Source: Rutidosis leptorrhynchoides (lineage: Eukaryota > Streptophyta > Magnoliopsida > Asterales > Asteraceae). From it: a stretch of DNA of 64,000 nucleotides. The DNA lies in assembly GCF_046630445.1 (NCBI RefSeq), contig NC_092340.1:17152001-17216000 (forward strand), written 5' to 3'. Positions within the stretch are counted from its first letter, which is position 1; each line of letters begins with the position of its first letter. Positions 24,220-37,582 of the stretch are shown piece by piece. The notes beneath the pieces are model-generated. The model was given only the letters and a program-made list of their open reading frames with translations. It did not search any database and was not told where the DNA came from. A program made the translations under genes and the position numbers.

Positions 24220-25941
24220 GCTAGCACTCATCAATTATTTCTTTCATCATCGAATAATCATAGCATTACCACATCGTAATCATAGCATACTCATCAAAAT
24301 CATGGTGATCGTAACAGAAGTATGAACAAGCAGTTGGTGGTGCTCCGGTGTCCTTTCAACAGAAAAAAATGATGGTGTTGATGACCGAATATTTATAGTA
24401 ACTGGAGGTACCATAGTCGAAATATTTAAGTAGGTTTTCAATTGGTAGTTTAGTGATAATTTACGGTGGTGATTTAAATAGAAAACTAATATAGTGGTGA
24501 TGGTTGTTCGTTGATTATTGAGCAGAAGGGTCACGAATGGGTCAAGGTGGTGTTGGTGTTTGAGATGGTGTGCGAAAACAGATGCGAATATTATGGCTTC
24601 GATGATGTGGTTAACCGGTGATTCATGGTGGTTATGAAGGTGTTTGGTGGTGGTGGTAAGATGGCGAAATGGGTGGTGATTCAATTGAAGAAGAAAGGGA
24701 GAGAGAGAGAAAGAGAGAGAGTGGCGGTGGTTGTGGTAGTTTTGAGCTGCAAAATAGCAGTAACAATGACGGTGAAAAAGCCCGTTCGAATAGCAACAAC
24801 AATAACATAAATGACGGTTTGAGTGGTAGTTGTCCGGTGGTGAAAGATTCAGAACACCAAATGGGTTCGGCTAATTCGTGTAAGGCTTTTTATGCATCGA
24901 GACTTATTCAAATGTGGTTTTGCTCGATCACCAAACAGAAACAATAGTATGTAGAAAGTAGAATGGGTTGTAATCTCTTCAATCATGCATATATACATAT
25001 ATGATATTATAATATGATAAAGTAGTATTAATTTGATAGTAGTAGTGGCATGTTGTTTAAAATTGTAGGGTTCCATCGAAGCAAAACAAAAATGGGTGGA
25101 ATGAATTATTTGTTGAATGGGTCTTCTGCAGTGAAAGGAGGAAAGAATGATAGATTGGTGGAATGTATTATATGCATTGTCAAAAAGTGAAAGCATCCTA
25201 AAACAGTGAAAACTAATTGAACTTAAATTGTATTAAATAGGTACAGTAGCCATCTATTTAACATATTATACCGACACTTTAGATATTTGTAATTCGCGGG
25301 CCGGATTTCGTGTTCAATCGTTAATTAGTCGCAGATAAAGTCTTCGTAAAAATCTCAAATTAAATATCTTTATTTATTCTAATTATGGTATAAAATTGGT
25401 CATTAATTGTTGTTCAAATTATTAAATAAAATTTAAATCACTGTCCGCGCTCGATCCAGGGTAAAATATAAAAAGTGTTAAAATTTATTATTTAGCTTCT
25501 AAATATATTTTTAATAGGCCTGTGATTTATATAACCCATTTTCGGATCACTGTTTATTTTAAAATTATATAAGTTTGAATTTAACTTGCTTAAATATCAA
25601 TCGGATCATCAAACGAGTGTTACAATCATCTAATATTTATTTTTAATATACTTTAGATATATTTTAATAATTATTATTATAATATTCTATTTTTATTTTA
25701 TTAATTTTAGTAACAACAACATATAATACTTCAAATTATATTTAGAATTATTATTTATATATATACACACATATCTATTTACAATTAATTGTTCGTGAAT
25801 CGTCGAAAACCGTTGAAGGTTAATTGCATATATGAAAACAGTTCAAAATTTTTGAGATTCAGTTTAATAGACTTTGCTTATCATGTCGAAATCATAATAA
25901 GATAAGGTTTAAATTTGATCGAAAATTTCCGGGTCGTCACA
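21861..25941 (-). repeat. Large gypsy 3' LTR (LTR3), with embedded DNA
   Basis: On the minus strand it opens TGTGACGACCCGG at 25941 and ends at 21861 (CGTCTCACA). The polypurine-side motif 'gggacgaaatttctttaacg' lies immediately outside it, at 25952-25971. It is about 4.08 kb, longer than the related 2.67-kb LTRs at 31196 and 37585, and includes material they lack (about 23430-25200). No primer binding site follows the 21861 end, so it is the outer 3' LTR of a minus-strand element. Sequence at 24060-24950 has weak coding-like frames but nothing I recognise. Confidence 0.75.
24128..24214. repeat. (TA)n microsatellite
   Basis: About 87 bp of uninterrupted TA within LTR3. Frames across it in either direction are Ile/Tyr artefacts. 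Confidence 0.95.
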
Positions 25942-26300
25942 GTACCTACCCGTTAAAGAAATTTCGTCCCGAAATTTGATCGAGGTTGTCATGGCTAACA
26001 ATAAGAATGTTTGCATGACGAATATGAGTTGATAGATATATTTTATCATTATTAATTAATATAGATAAAACAATTCGATTACTCGAAGCGTACGAGTGAA
26101 GCTATCACAAAAGAGTGAAATGTGGAGGATAAAGATTCATCTTACTTTTGACGTAGTCACGGTTGATTTCCGGAATTCAAGGAAATTAGAGAATATCTTC
26201 ATAATCTATATAAGATTTGATTCTTCGGTAATTAAGGAAATTATATTTCTCTTTAATTAAATGCGGTAATCTGTCTCGATTGCTACGTCTGGTATTTCAC

Positions 26301-26307
26301 TATAAAT
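26301..26307 (+). promoter_or_regulatory. TATA box of the antisense small ORF, copy 1
   Basis: TATAAAT lies 83 bp upstream of the ATG at 26384, with a pyrimidine-rich leader between. The other copy has the same heptamer at exactly the same distance (34216 to 34299). A TGACGTAGTCA bZIP-like site lies about 150 bp upstream, at 26148. Confidence 0.6.
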
Positions 26308-26383
26308 TCACCTCTTCCGTTTCATTATTTTCACCACTCCTGTACTTTCTTCCTCAATTCATACTTTTACAAGATCCGTTAAT

Positions 26384-26560
26384 ATGCTTAATCCTGTATT
26401 GATCTTTGCTATTACATTAACCATATTTATCGTCATTCTTCTTTTCTATCTCCCACCAGAAGAATATATTTTTTTTTACTTCTACAATGCTCTTGAGTTG
26501 GTGGTTTTCATAATCCTACCGTGCCTCTATCTTTTCATAATTATTGACATCCATGGTTAA
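26384..26560 (+). CDS. Antisense small membrane-protein ORF, copy 1 (58 aa)
   Basis: A 58-codon plus-strand frame, antisense to its host gypsy element and just inside the 3' LTR. It starts MLNPVLI, has a hydrophobic helix to about residue 23, an LPPEE turn (23-27), a second hydrophobic helix (about 29-53, containing ILPCLY) and ends IDIHG. A two-pass hairpin membrane peptide is predicted; no signal cleavage site is evident. The homologue at 34299-34472 keeps start, both helices, the turn and the end motif at roughly 64% identity by eye. It has a two-codon in-frame indel and a shifted stop. A TATA box precedes it. Function is unknown; I recognise no family. Confidence 0.55.
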   Translation: MLNPVLIFAITLTIFIVILLFYLPPEEYIFFYFYNALELVVFIILPCLYLFIIIDIHG

Positions 26561-27235
26561 TGATCTCTCCTATTTGCGGTGATTTATACGCCTATTCATG
26601 TTTCGAAGCTTTATACTTCTGTTTTCTCTTCTCGATCTTAAGTAAAGCGAATAATGATCCAGAATTCGTAGGTATAAAGTTTCGAATGATCATAATATAT
26701 TATGCAGAAAGGAAAGGTAATAGCACGATTTGATCTGTCGAATTACCAGAATCCCTGAGGATGGAACTATCAAGAATATTTTTTTTGATATGTTCAGAGG
26801 TTAAGTAGAATGAAAGAGTTATGTAACATGACACGTGATGAGGGTATGGTCTGTGAACCATCATCACGTTCCATTAGGAATTCCAGCATGACTTACTGTA
26901 ATATAATCACGTTGGCCGGACGTCATTATATTATACTAACTCATGCTTCAATTCCCAACACTTCTCCAAAAATCATTCATAATTTAAACTTAAATTTTAA
27001 AGAAATTTAGAAACTAAAATAGTTTATGTTATGATATAACATAGATAGCACGAGGAGATAGATAATTTTGAACAAAGATATTTATGAAGGTATCTTCAGA
27101 AATATCAAAGATAGTTATAACGAAAGATACGATGATATCCTAGAATTTAAAATATTTAGAATCAAAGGATGTTGCAGAACTTTTTCTCAAGAATTTAGAA
27201 TAAGTAGGAGCAAGATATTTGTTTAAAGGTTTCAG

Positions 27236-27429
27236 CAGATACTAAATCATCTGGATTCGTTAAATACAGGTTTAGTCTTTGTGATTTGTCCACAGTCTCC
27301 TTCCTAGTTTGCTCAATCAGTTTTCGAGTACCAATTTTCTTATTGAGTGTTTCCAACACTCCATTCTTTATCATCAACTTTTGGCCATTAAGACCATCTA
27401 CAACTTTTGCTGCTTCCTCAGCATTTTCT
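27236..27429 (-). pseudogene. Captured poly(A)-binding-protein fragment, copy 1
   Basis: The minus-strand text reads ENAEEAAKVVDGLNGQK, then after a one-base shift DDKEWSVG, and further on ETVDKSQRLNLYL and NPDD. Plant cytoplasmic poly(A)-binding proteins have this order at the end of RRM3, the linker and the start of RRM4 (consensus LNGK.FDDKEW.VGKAQKK, then LKEAADKSQG.NLYVKNLD). The frame is broken by at least one indel and stops, so it is non-coding now. It lies in the sense strand of the gypsy internal region, and its counterpart is at 35138-35344. I infer capture of one host exon by the element; the family match is by pattern, not by search. Confidence 0.6.
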
Positions 27430-27694
27430 CATATTCGAATCATTGGTTATCAATCCGAGGTGTTTTCAAGAGTTTGAAGGGTTTGAATGAGGATTGTAAT
27501 TGTCAAGATACAAATGATGTTTAAGATTGAATCAAGTGGCAAACTTGAAGGAATGTTTAACTGTAGAAAGTGTAATTTATTAACGATATTTTAAATCAAA
27601 ATGTTATAATCAATATTTCCTACTCTTTTAATACTTTTTAATTGTCCAAAGTTAGTAATCCAATGTTAGTAGTCCAATAATCCAATATATAATC

Positions 27695-28854
27695 TTAGCA
27701 TTTAAAATATTTAAGATTAGAAGATGATAAAGAAATTTTAGAATCCAAGTTTATAATGCGAGGAGAAGTATAATCAAGAAGAATGTGATAAGTCTTGGAA
27801 TCCAAGTTTAACCTCAGGATTTTCGTAGGTGTTTCCACCACCAAGAAGGATTCAACACCCAAAACAAGAGATAATACATCAAACTCAAAGAAATGATTAG
27901 CTTTAAGAGATGTTTTCATGCTTTTAGGGAATAATGATCCATCAAATTCTTCAAGATCAACATGGTACTTGACTAACCATTCTGGACAATCTCTTTTTAA
28001 TTCATAAATCTTGAACTTAGTAATGAGAGGACAATAAATTTCAACAAGAAGTAACTCATCCCGAGATTCAAATATATAACTTCTATACTTCAAGATGTCT
28101 TTTAAATCAAAACAAGCAAAAGCTGGTGTTTTTATTTCGTAAATCATCTCTTGATCCAAATCAAAATACACAATAAACCCAAATCGGTCAATCTAATGAA
28201 TGGCATTGTTCCAGTAAACACCGCTCTTAAAGTCAACATTCGAGTTTCTTCTAGTGATTCTATGTTTATACAACTAGAAACATATATGATTTTGTAATAA
28301 GGTGACTTTAAAGGATCAAAAGCTAAGCTCATACCTAAGTCAAACTTTCCTGAGCCGGGAACCATAGTTAATTGGTTGATGGTTGGGTTGAATACGTAAT
28401 GTTTGTCCGTAATCGCTTTATAATCAGAATGTCTAATATTTTCGGTAATACAAAGCATTAAACCGTTACAAGAATGCTTAAGTTTTATATAGTCGGCATC
28501 TGGATCGATGTTTCGGATGAGAGTTGTGAAATCAGGGAATTTTACCGGACTATTGACGTCAAACGGAACAAAAACATATCCCGAGTCCGATTTCTTCTTT
28601 ACTGATCGGAGGAACATACCGGAAGGAGGATCGGGGTTACGATTTAGGTGGCACGTGATTAGAGAGTACCACACTGCGTTTACAGACTTAAACCCAAGTA
28701 AACATCTTACCGGTAATCTTTTTAGGATTTCAATCATAAGGTCTTGGCTGGAAGAAAGTTTGTCCCAAGCCGCCAACTGAGAGGAGGCAGCCGATAAAGA
28801 GTGATCAGCAGCCATTGCATTAATTAAACAAAGAAGATAACATGAACGCCCCAT
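27695..28854 (-). pseudogene. F-box / F-box-associated domain protein, decayed
   Basis: A minus-strand gene for an SCF ubiquitin-ligase substrate adaptor. The N-terminal frame (28854 to about 28235; a likelier start is the internal Met at MAADHS) contains an F-box, 'LMIEILKRLPVRCLLGFKSV' near residues 39-58, to bind SKP1. An F-box-associated-like region follows, with 'YIKLKHSCNGLMLC' and YVFNPTINQL. Near 28230-28245 the frame shifts: the family motif GVYWNNAIH is found in the second frame, followed by a TAG (28193-28195) where Trp is usual. That frame continues with YFDLDQEMIYE to 27695. A few residues before the shift also seem missing. A shift plus a stop indicates loss of function. The gypsy internal region ends about 150 bp beyond its 3' end. 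Confidence 0.85.
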
Positions 28855-29262
28855 GTGAAAGCAAGATCTCTGCTTGCTACATCATATATAAAAAAATAAA
28901 AAATAAATCAGCTAAATTGCATTGCATTAATTAAACAAAGAAGACAATATGAACGCTAATTATAATTCTAATTAATTTGTTTAAACGATTACCTGTTTTA
29001 ATGAATTAAATTAAATTGCACCTTTTCCTTTTAGTGCCTCCTGCAAATCCCAGTTGAAACAATAGATAGTGAATATACAAAACATATATAATCAATCGGG
29101 GAAAAGCCAACAAATGAAAGAAACTCAGATATCTATACTTCACACTACAATTTTCAGCAGGAAAAAAAAAAGAAAAAACTCAGTCTTCTGCTTTATTAAC
29201 GACTTGTTAATAAAGCGATTACGGACAACAAATGAAAGAAACTCAGATATCTATACTTCACA
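28855..29262. repeat. Short direct repeats upstream of the F-box pseudogene
   Basis: No gene. A roughly 38-bp sequence containing 'attaattaaacaaagaaga' occurs at about 28814 and 28923. Another, containing 'caaatgaaagaaactcagat', occurs at 29110 and 29228. The F-box promoter would lie here if it was ever active. Confidence 0.7.
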
Positions 29263-29600
29263 TTTTTTTTTATTTGAGATTTGAGTTTCTTGGTAATATG
29301 TACTGTTATTTATAGTTAATAAGGATAAGGGTTGCTGCAGTCTGCATTAGATTATTAGGATTATTTTCTACTCATATTGTAATACCATTTTCGAGTGGGG
29401 ATAAATAATGGCATTAGGTTATCCTTATTAACTACAATTTTCACATCTTCAGCCATTATTTATCCCCACTCGAAAATGGTATACAATTTGAGTAGAAAAT
29501 AATCCTACTAATCTAATGCAGACTGCAGCAACCCTTATCCTTATTAACTATAAATAACAGTACATATTATCAAGAAACTCAAATCTCAAATAAAAAAAAA
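29263..29600. repeat. Near-perfect inverted repeat (hairpin), about 148-bp arms
   Basis: Left arm 29263-29411 and right arm 29453-29600 are reverse complements with only a few mismatches or indels ('catattgtaatacc' against 'ggtatacaatttgag'). The loop is 41 nt. There are no coding frames. A partial, more diverged copy of one arm lies at 63891-64000. Possibly a foldback MITE; a transcript across it would form long double-stranded RNA. Confidence 0.9.
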
Positions 29601-29756
29601 TTCACATTTTTTGAGTCATTAATTAATTAACTCATTATTATGCAAATAATGAAACGATATACAAATATCGAATTTCGGACAGACATCTAACAGATCGATA
29701 AAAGGAACTTTGGATTAATCCACAATCGTGTACTTCATCAAGATGCGTAGTTGGGT

Positions 29757-30078
29757 GATAAGTGTTTATCTCAGTTAGTTCAGATCAGTTAGAATTGGAA
29801 TTAAATTCCTTAGACAGCTCCGTTTGAATTCTTTAGAATTTGATGGAATTGGAATTGAATTCCTTAGACCGCTCCGTTTGGCTGACATAATTTGGAAGGA
29901 ATTATATTCCTTGGAATTTTGAGATTCCTTCATCTATGGAATGTTCATTCCTTCAAGATGTTGAGGGATTTGAATTCCTTTCAACATTAAATTTTTCGGG
30001 ACGCGACTCTAGAGCGCCTTTTTGGCGCTCATTTTCGAGGCACGTTTTCAGGGAGCTATTGGGCGCGCGGTTTCGGAG
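29757..30078. repeat. Terminal segment related to the giant palindrome
   Basis: Begins with 'agtgtttatctcagttagtt', also found at 41466 and inverted near 42700-42725. It continues through GGAATT-rich repeats like those at 42769-42820. It ends in a short GC-rich stretch (30000-30075, 'agagcgcctttttggcgctc') that abuts gypsy internal DNA at 30079. This is the same order of modules as one arm of the palindrome at 40137-43699, much shorter. No gene. Confidence 0.6.
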
Positions 30079-30251
30079 TAGTAATATGAACTAACCGAGT
30101 AGTACCTACCAGTTAAGATTCACACGTAATAGCTTAGTGCGAAAAGATTTATTTTGATTTCAAAATTCATATATATTAAATATACATAAAATTTCTTCAG
30201 GGAGAATGAGTTAATACATCATCGGTTATTGTTGCTGGTATTTCTTTGTAA

Positions 30252-30810
30252 CTACAGTGCGTATAACGTTGATGCTCTTGGAACAGATTGTGAAGTTGAG
30301 GTTTGCGATGCGGATGTTGTTGGTGGTGGTAATGGTACTGTTGGTGTTGTTTTCGGTGGTACTGTTGATGCCGGTGATGCTGCTGGTGCTTGTAACTTTT
30401 GCACCATATTCTCCAAAGCCACTACCCGAGCGCGAAGCTCGTTGACTTCTTCTATTGCACCGGGGTGATTGTCGATTCGGACGAGTGGACGAATAAGATC
30501 TAGATTTTTGAGATAGTATATTATCGTGACGAGATATTCTGGAAATGAGAGAGAAAATGGTGTCTCGAACAGGTTCGCCGGTAAGTGCTTCAGGTTCTTC
30601 GCCAAGAGGGCAATGTGGTGAATGGAAGGGATCACCTTCTTCTTGTCTCCAATGATTAAGTAGACTATGAACCTATCCCCAATTCATCCAGAATAGGTGA
30701 TGGCTGATTGGTTGATCCATTCCGGTTACACTTTCTTCAGAGTTCAGGTGAATATCCATATCGGAATAGCTGTCGGAATTTAAGGAATTTGAATTAGATA
30801 CGGGATCCAT
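30252..30810 (-). pseudogene. Gag-like N-terminal ORF, frameshifted copy
   Basis: Homologue of the intact frame at 36642-37199, starting MDPVSNSNSLNSD at 30810. One extra base in a T run near 30506-30512 ('ctagatttttgag' against 'ctagaatttgag') shifts the frame between the 'FSLISRISRHDNIL' part and the 'LIRPLV' part. The downstream portion (EEVNELRARVVALENMVQKL, then a Pro/Thr/Ser tail) is otherwise preserved. See the intact copy for interpretation. Confidence 0.8.
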
Positions 30811-31181
30811 CTAGTATAATTAGATAGATGATTTTTGATATGAAATAGATTATAGAATTTAGATTGATACTCTTCAATACATAATTTACATATGTATATA
30901 TAATACCAAAATCCCGTAAATTACGGAGAAATTTTCGGAAGATGGCAGTCAAAGTTTACTATAATAGATATGCCAAGATATGAATTTTGTCTATACATTA
31001 TCTATGCAATCAATGCAATAAGACGCGTTTAGGCTTAAGAATGATAAACATGTAATTTCCGACAAGAAATGATAAGCAAAACTTTTAACATGTAGACACG
31101 GTCGAAGTCCAGACTTACTAATGCATCCTAACTACTATCAGTTAGACACACTCATGCAAGACCTGGTTCACTATGACCAAC

Positions 31182-31193
31182 GCTCTGATACCA
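31182..31193 (-). promoter_or_regulatory. tRNA-Met primer binding site
   Basis: The minus strand reads TGGTATCAGAGC two bases after the LTR end. It is complementary to the 3' end of initiator tRNA-Met, the standard primer of many plant gypsy elements. An identical site is at 37571-37582. Confidence 0.9.
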
Positions 31194-31195
31194 AC

Positions 31196-33860
<2,665 letters not shown>

Positions 33861-34215
33861 GTACCTACCTGTTAAAGAAATTTCGTCCCGAAATTTAAGT
33901 GAGGTCGTCATGGCTAACAATAGAAATGTTTTCATGACGAATATGAGTTGATAAATAGAATTTTATCACCGTTGAATTATATGGATAAAACAATCTGATT
34001 TCTCGAAGCGTACGAGAGAAGTTTTCGTAAAAGAGTGAAATGAAAGAATAGAGATTCGTCTTAGCTTTTGACGTAGTTACGATTGATTTCCGGAATTTAA
34101 GGAATAGAAAATCTTCATAATCTAAATAAGATTTGATTCTTCTGAATTTGCGAAAATTAGGATTTTCTTTGATTAAATGCGTAATCTACCTCGATTGCTA
34201 TGTCTGATATTTCGC

Positions 34216-34222
34216 TATAAAT
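34216..34222 (+). promoter_or_regulatory. TATA box of the antisense small ORF, copy 2
   Basis: TATAAAT lies 83 bp before the ATG at 34299, the same distance as in copy 1. The leader between is pyrimidine-rich in both copies. Confidence 0.6.
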
Positions 34223-34298
34223 TGACCTCTTCCGTTTCATTTATTTTCACCACTCCTATAATCTTCTTTCTTATTTCATACTTCCAAAAGATTGTGAA

Positions 34299-34472
34299 AT
34301 GCTTAATCCAGTTCTGATTCTTGATATTTTCTTGGCTATCGTATCCTTCATTCTTCTTTTTCATCTGCCACCAGAGGAAGTTATTTTCTTCTATTATTAC
34401 CTTGGGGTTATAGTATTTTTCATTCTCCCGTGTCTTTATATTGCTATACGCATTGATATACACGGTTTGTAA
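34299..34472 (+). CDS. Antisense small membrane-protein ORF, copy 2 (57 aa)
   Basis: A 57-codon frame on the plus strand, opposite to the gypsy element. It starts MLNPVLILDI and has a hydrophobic helix to about residue 23, an LPPEE turn (23-27), an aromatic-rich second helix (IFFYYYLGVIVFFILPCLY) and the end IRIDIHGL. Compared with copy 1, many substitutions are conservative and two codons are absent after FYYY without breaking frame. Retention of an open frame in two copies this diverged argues for past selection on the peptide. Transcription from the conserved TATA box would run antisense through the captured fragment and the gag-like ORF. No known domain is recognised. Confidence 0.55.
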   Translation: MLNPVLILDIFLAIVSFILLFHLPPEEVIFFYYYLGVIVFFILPCLYIAIRIDIHGL

Positions 34473-35137
34473 TATATGTGTTGTTGTCAGGCTTTATATT
34501 CTCCATTATATTTCGGAGCTTCATGCTTTCGTTTTCTCTTCCCGACCTTAAGTCAAGCGAATAATGGTCCAGAATTCGTAGGTATGGATTTTAAAATGAA
34601 CATAGTTAGTGTTCTAAGAAGGGAATTATAATGGCACGATCTTGATTTGTCAAATTACCAGAATATCCGAAAAAGAACGAATCATCAAGAAATATATTTT
34701 CTTGATATATTTAGATATTATATAGAATGAAAGAGTTATGTAACATGGTTCATGATGAGGGTGGGATCTGTGAACCTTTATCACGTTCCATTAGAAACTC
34801 AGCATGCCTTACTGTAATATAATCACGTTGATCAAGTGTCATTATATTATACTAACTCATGCTTCAGTTCCCAACATTACTTCAAAACATCCATTTTTTC
34901 GAATTTTTCAGATTTTAGAAACTAAAATAGTTTCTTTTATGATGTAACACAGATAGTGCGAAGAGATGAATGATTTCTGATAAGAATAGGTATGAAGATA
35001 TCTCCAGAAATATCGAGGATATTTATAATGAAAGATACGATGATATCTTAGAATTTCTAATATCAGAGGATGATGCGGAAAATCTGTCTGTGAAGGTTTA
35101 GAATAAGAAGTAAGGTTCTTACTAATGGTTTCAGCAG

Positions 35138-35344
35138 TCACTGAATCATTTGAATTCTTTGAAGGCAGGTTCAGTCTTTGTGATTTATCCACAGCCTCTT
35201 TCATACTTTACTCAATCCGTTTTTCAGTTCCAAACCTTCTCTTTTTCTCAGCTTTACCACCATACTATTCTTTATCATCAAACTTTTGACTGTTAAGGTC
35301 GCTTACAGTTTTTGCTGCTTCATCAACATTTTTCCAAAATTCGG
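35138..35344 (-). pseudogene. Captured poly(A)-binding-protein fragment, copy 2
   Basis: Minus-strand frames read NVDEAAKTVSDLNSQKFDDK, then E-stop-YGGKAEKK where the family has EW.VGKAQKK (TGG changed to TAG), and then MKEAVDKSQRLNL and NSNDSVTAET. This is the RRM3 end, linker and RRM4 start of a plant poly(A)-binding protein, a family that binds mRNA poly(A) tails in the cytoplasm. The stop and a later shift make it non-coding. It is collinear with copy 1 at 27236-27429, so capture preceded the divergence of the two elements. The match ends soon after the LDDSV-like segment, as if one exon had been taken. Confidence 0.65.
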
Positions 35345-35399
35345 AGAACTAGTTTCGTAGTTTGGGGTGTTTTTCGGAAACTTCACATTCGAAGTATGT

Positions 35400-36468
35400 A
35401 AGTCCAGGAGGTAGACGTTATATGTACACATATAACTGTTAACGTAGACGTGCTGCAAGATTTCAAAATACTGATTGCTAATTCCCGATAGTTGGTATGA
35501 AAATTGCCGTTACAAGATGTGGATGAGTATATGACACGGTTTCAATGAGTATAAGGATTTTTCGAAAGGTCAAAGATCAATAAAGTTGTTGGTAAATTTA
35601 CTGCTAATGTGGTGGAACATGAAAGGTTCCCCAGTAACAAAAACGTATATGCCAAAGTTACAAGTCTGAAAGGTCGTCGTTGACTGGTTGAATGGTTGAT
35701 AATACTGAATACTTTGAAAAGGAATTGCACGGTTATTTTCGGTAAAAACAATGCTAAAGGATCTTGCATAGTTTTGAAGTCAAAGTATAGCTTTAAAAGA
35801 TGTAGAGATCTAAGAATGATGTCACCGGTTCAGAGTTATGGCTTGGATTCTGATTCGTCGATATCAGAATATGTGATTGAATTTGTATGAAATAATTGTG
35901 TATCGTTGTAAGCATTGTTAATAATTTTTGAATCAAAGTTGAAGAATATACCGTGTAACATATTAATTGCGAACTTACATATTTCCCGGGTATTACCTAC
36001 CCGTTAAAGATATCACAATTAATACTTTGTACAAAAGAATTTTTATTACCGTCTTTATGAAAATATATGTATGTATATTTTCTTCAGATGTAACATAGAT
36101 TTAATGAGTTAATATCATATTAAGCTCATTTAATTTTTGGCTGGATTAGAAATGAATAATCTCTAAAACATTAAAGATTTTGTAATCTTTGTGGAGTATT
36201 TTACTAATGTAATCAATACTTCGTTATTCAGTTTTATTGATATTTCCTCAGTGAATCATGTTGGTGCTTATGGAACTCTTGCTAACTTCGCAAGGTACAA
36301 ATGATGTTTTCTGGAAAGTTTCGAGTATATCGACAATGAAAATGTAAAATCAATTATGTAATTGAATTATACACTTGGTTTATTATGAAATGGAATTCAT
36401 TAAGTTGAAACAGGGATTGTAGTTAACAATTGTTAAGTTGTTAAGGAAGGATGTACATCATTGCATAT
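35400..36468. other. Unassigned part of the gypsy internal region
   Basis: Two facing short frames (plus 35696-35890, minus 35769-35542) have no recognisable domain. The rest is AT-rich. It has no counterpart in the truncated element at 25942-27540. Nothing functional can be supported. Confidence 0.5.
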
Positions 36469-36641
36469 TAGTAATATGAACTAACCGAGTAGTACCTACC
36501 AGTTAAGATTCACACTTAATAGCTTAGTGCGAAAAGATTTATTTTGATTTCAAAATTCATATATATTAAATATACATAAAATTTCTTCAGGGAAAATGAG
36601 TTAATACATCATCGGTTATTGTTGCTGGTATTTCTTTGTAA

Positions 36642-37199
36642 CTACAGTGCGTATAACGTTGATGCTCGTGGAACAGATTGTGAAGTTGAGGTTTGCGATG
36701 CGGATGTTGTTGGTGGTGGTAATGGTACTGTTGGTGTTTTTGTCGGTGGTACTGTTGATGCCGGTGATGCTGCTGGTGCTTGTAACTTTTGCACCATATT
36801 CTCCAAAGCCACTACCCGAGCGCGAAGTTCGTTGACTTCTTCTATTGCACCGGGGTGATTGTCGGTTCGGACGAGTGGACGAATAAGATCTAGAATTTGA
36901 GATAGTATATTATCGTGACGAGATATTCTGGAAATGAGAGAGAAAATGGTGTCTCGAACAGGTTCTCCGGTAAGTGCTTCAGGTTCTTCGCCAAGAGGAC
37001 AATGTGGTGGATGGAAGGGATCACCTTCTTCTTGTCTCCAATGATTAAGTAGACTACGAATCCATCCCCAATTCATCCAGAATAGGTGATGGCTGATTGG
37101 TTGATCCATTCCGGTTACACTTTCTTCAGAGTTCAGGTGAATATCCATATCGGAATAGCTGTCGGAATTTAAGGAATTTGAACTAGATACGAGATCCAT
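36642..37199 (-). CDS. Gag-associated ORF of the non-autonomous gypsy element
   Basis: A 185-codon frame starting about 370 bp after the primer binding site, where gag begins in gypsy elements. It starts MDLVSSSNSLNSDSYSDM. A Trp-rich core follows near residues 40-60 (FWMNWGWIRSLLNHW), then an acidic/proline stretch (EEGDPFHPPHCPLGEEPEAL). Next come a leucine-rich coiled-coil candidate (about 125-145, EEVNELRARVVALENMVQKL) and a Pro/Thr/Ser-rich tail. It is much shorter than a full Gag and has no zinc knuckle. I read it as a retained N-terminal Gag piece, perhaps for particle or RNA interaction. The tandem copy at 30252-30810 is frameshifted. Recognition is from context and position. Confidence 0.6.
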   Translation of the reverse strand: MDLVSSSNSLNSDSYSDMDIHLNSEESVTGMDQPISHHLFWMNWGWIRSLLNHWRQEEGDPFHPPHCPLGEEPEALTGEPVRDTIFSLISRISRHDNILSQILDLIRPLVRTDNHPGAIEEVNELRARVVALENMVQKLQAPAASPASTVPPTKTPTVPLPPPTTSASQTSTSQSVPRASTLYAL

Positions 37200-37570
37200 C
37201 TTGTATAATTAGATAGATGATTTTTGATATGAAATAGATTATAGAATTTAGATTGGTACTCTTCAATACATAATTTACATATGTATATATAATACCAAAA
37301 TCCCGTAAATTACGGAGAAATTTTCAGAAGATGGCAGTCAAAGTTTACTATAATAGATATGCCAAGATATGAATTTTGTCTATACACTATCTATGCAATC
37401 AATGCAATAAGACGCGTTTAGACTTAAGAATGATAAACATGTAATTTCCGACAAGAAATGATAAGCAAAACTTTTAACATGTAGACACGGTCGAAGTCCA
37501 GACTTACTAATGCATCCTAACTACTATCAGTTAGACACACTCATGCAAGACCTGGTTTGCTAGGACCAAG

Positions 37571-37582
37571 GCTCTGATACCA
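37571..37582 (-). promoter_or_regulatory. tRNA-Met primer binding site
   Basis: TGGTATCAGAGC on the minus strand, two bases from the LTR2 end at 37585. It marks LTR2 as the 5' LTR of the element spanning 31196-40136. Confidence 0.9.

Larger units (their letters stand above)
25942..27540 (-). mobile_element. Internal region of a truncated non-autonomous gypsy element
   Basis: Collinear with 33861-35400 of the tandem element further right: polypurine motif, TGACGTAG block (26149/34066), TATA box, small antisense ORF, 'gttatgtaacatg' block (26817/34735) and poly(A)-binding-protein-like fragment appear in the same order. Divergence between the two copies is large, roughly a quarter of sites in places. 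No protease, RT or integrase is present. Similarity stops at about 27540, next to the F-box pseudogene, so the gag and 5' LTR side is missing. Confidence 0.8.
30079..31195 (-). mobile_element. Second internal region of a tandem gypsy array, truncated
   Basis: Nearly identical to 36469-37584, including the primer binding site and the first gag-like frame. It follows LTR1 on the minus strand, giving an LTR-internal-LTR-internal order. It is cut at 30079 by the palindrome-related segment. Confidence 0.9.

Noticed and set aside
35696-35890. Plus-strand 64-codon frame resembling a copia Gag-pre-integrase segment (VIFGKNNAKG)
   Set aside because: The similarity is one short word, and the needed Cys/His pattern is absent.
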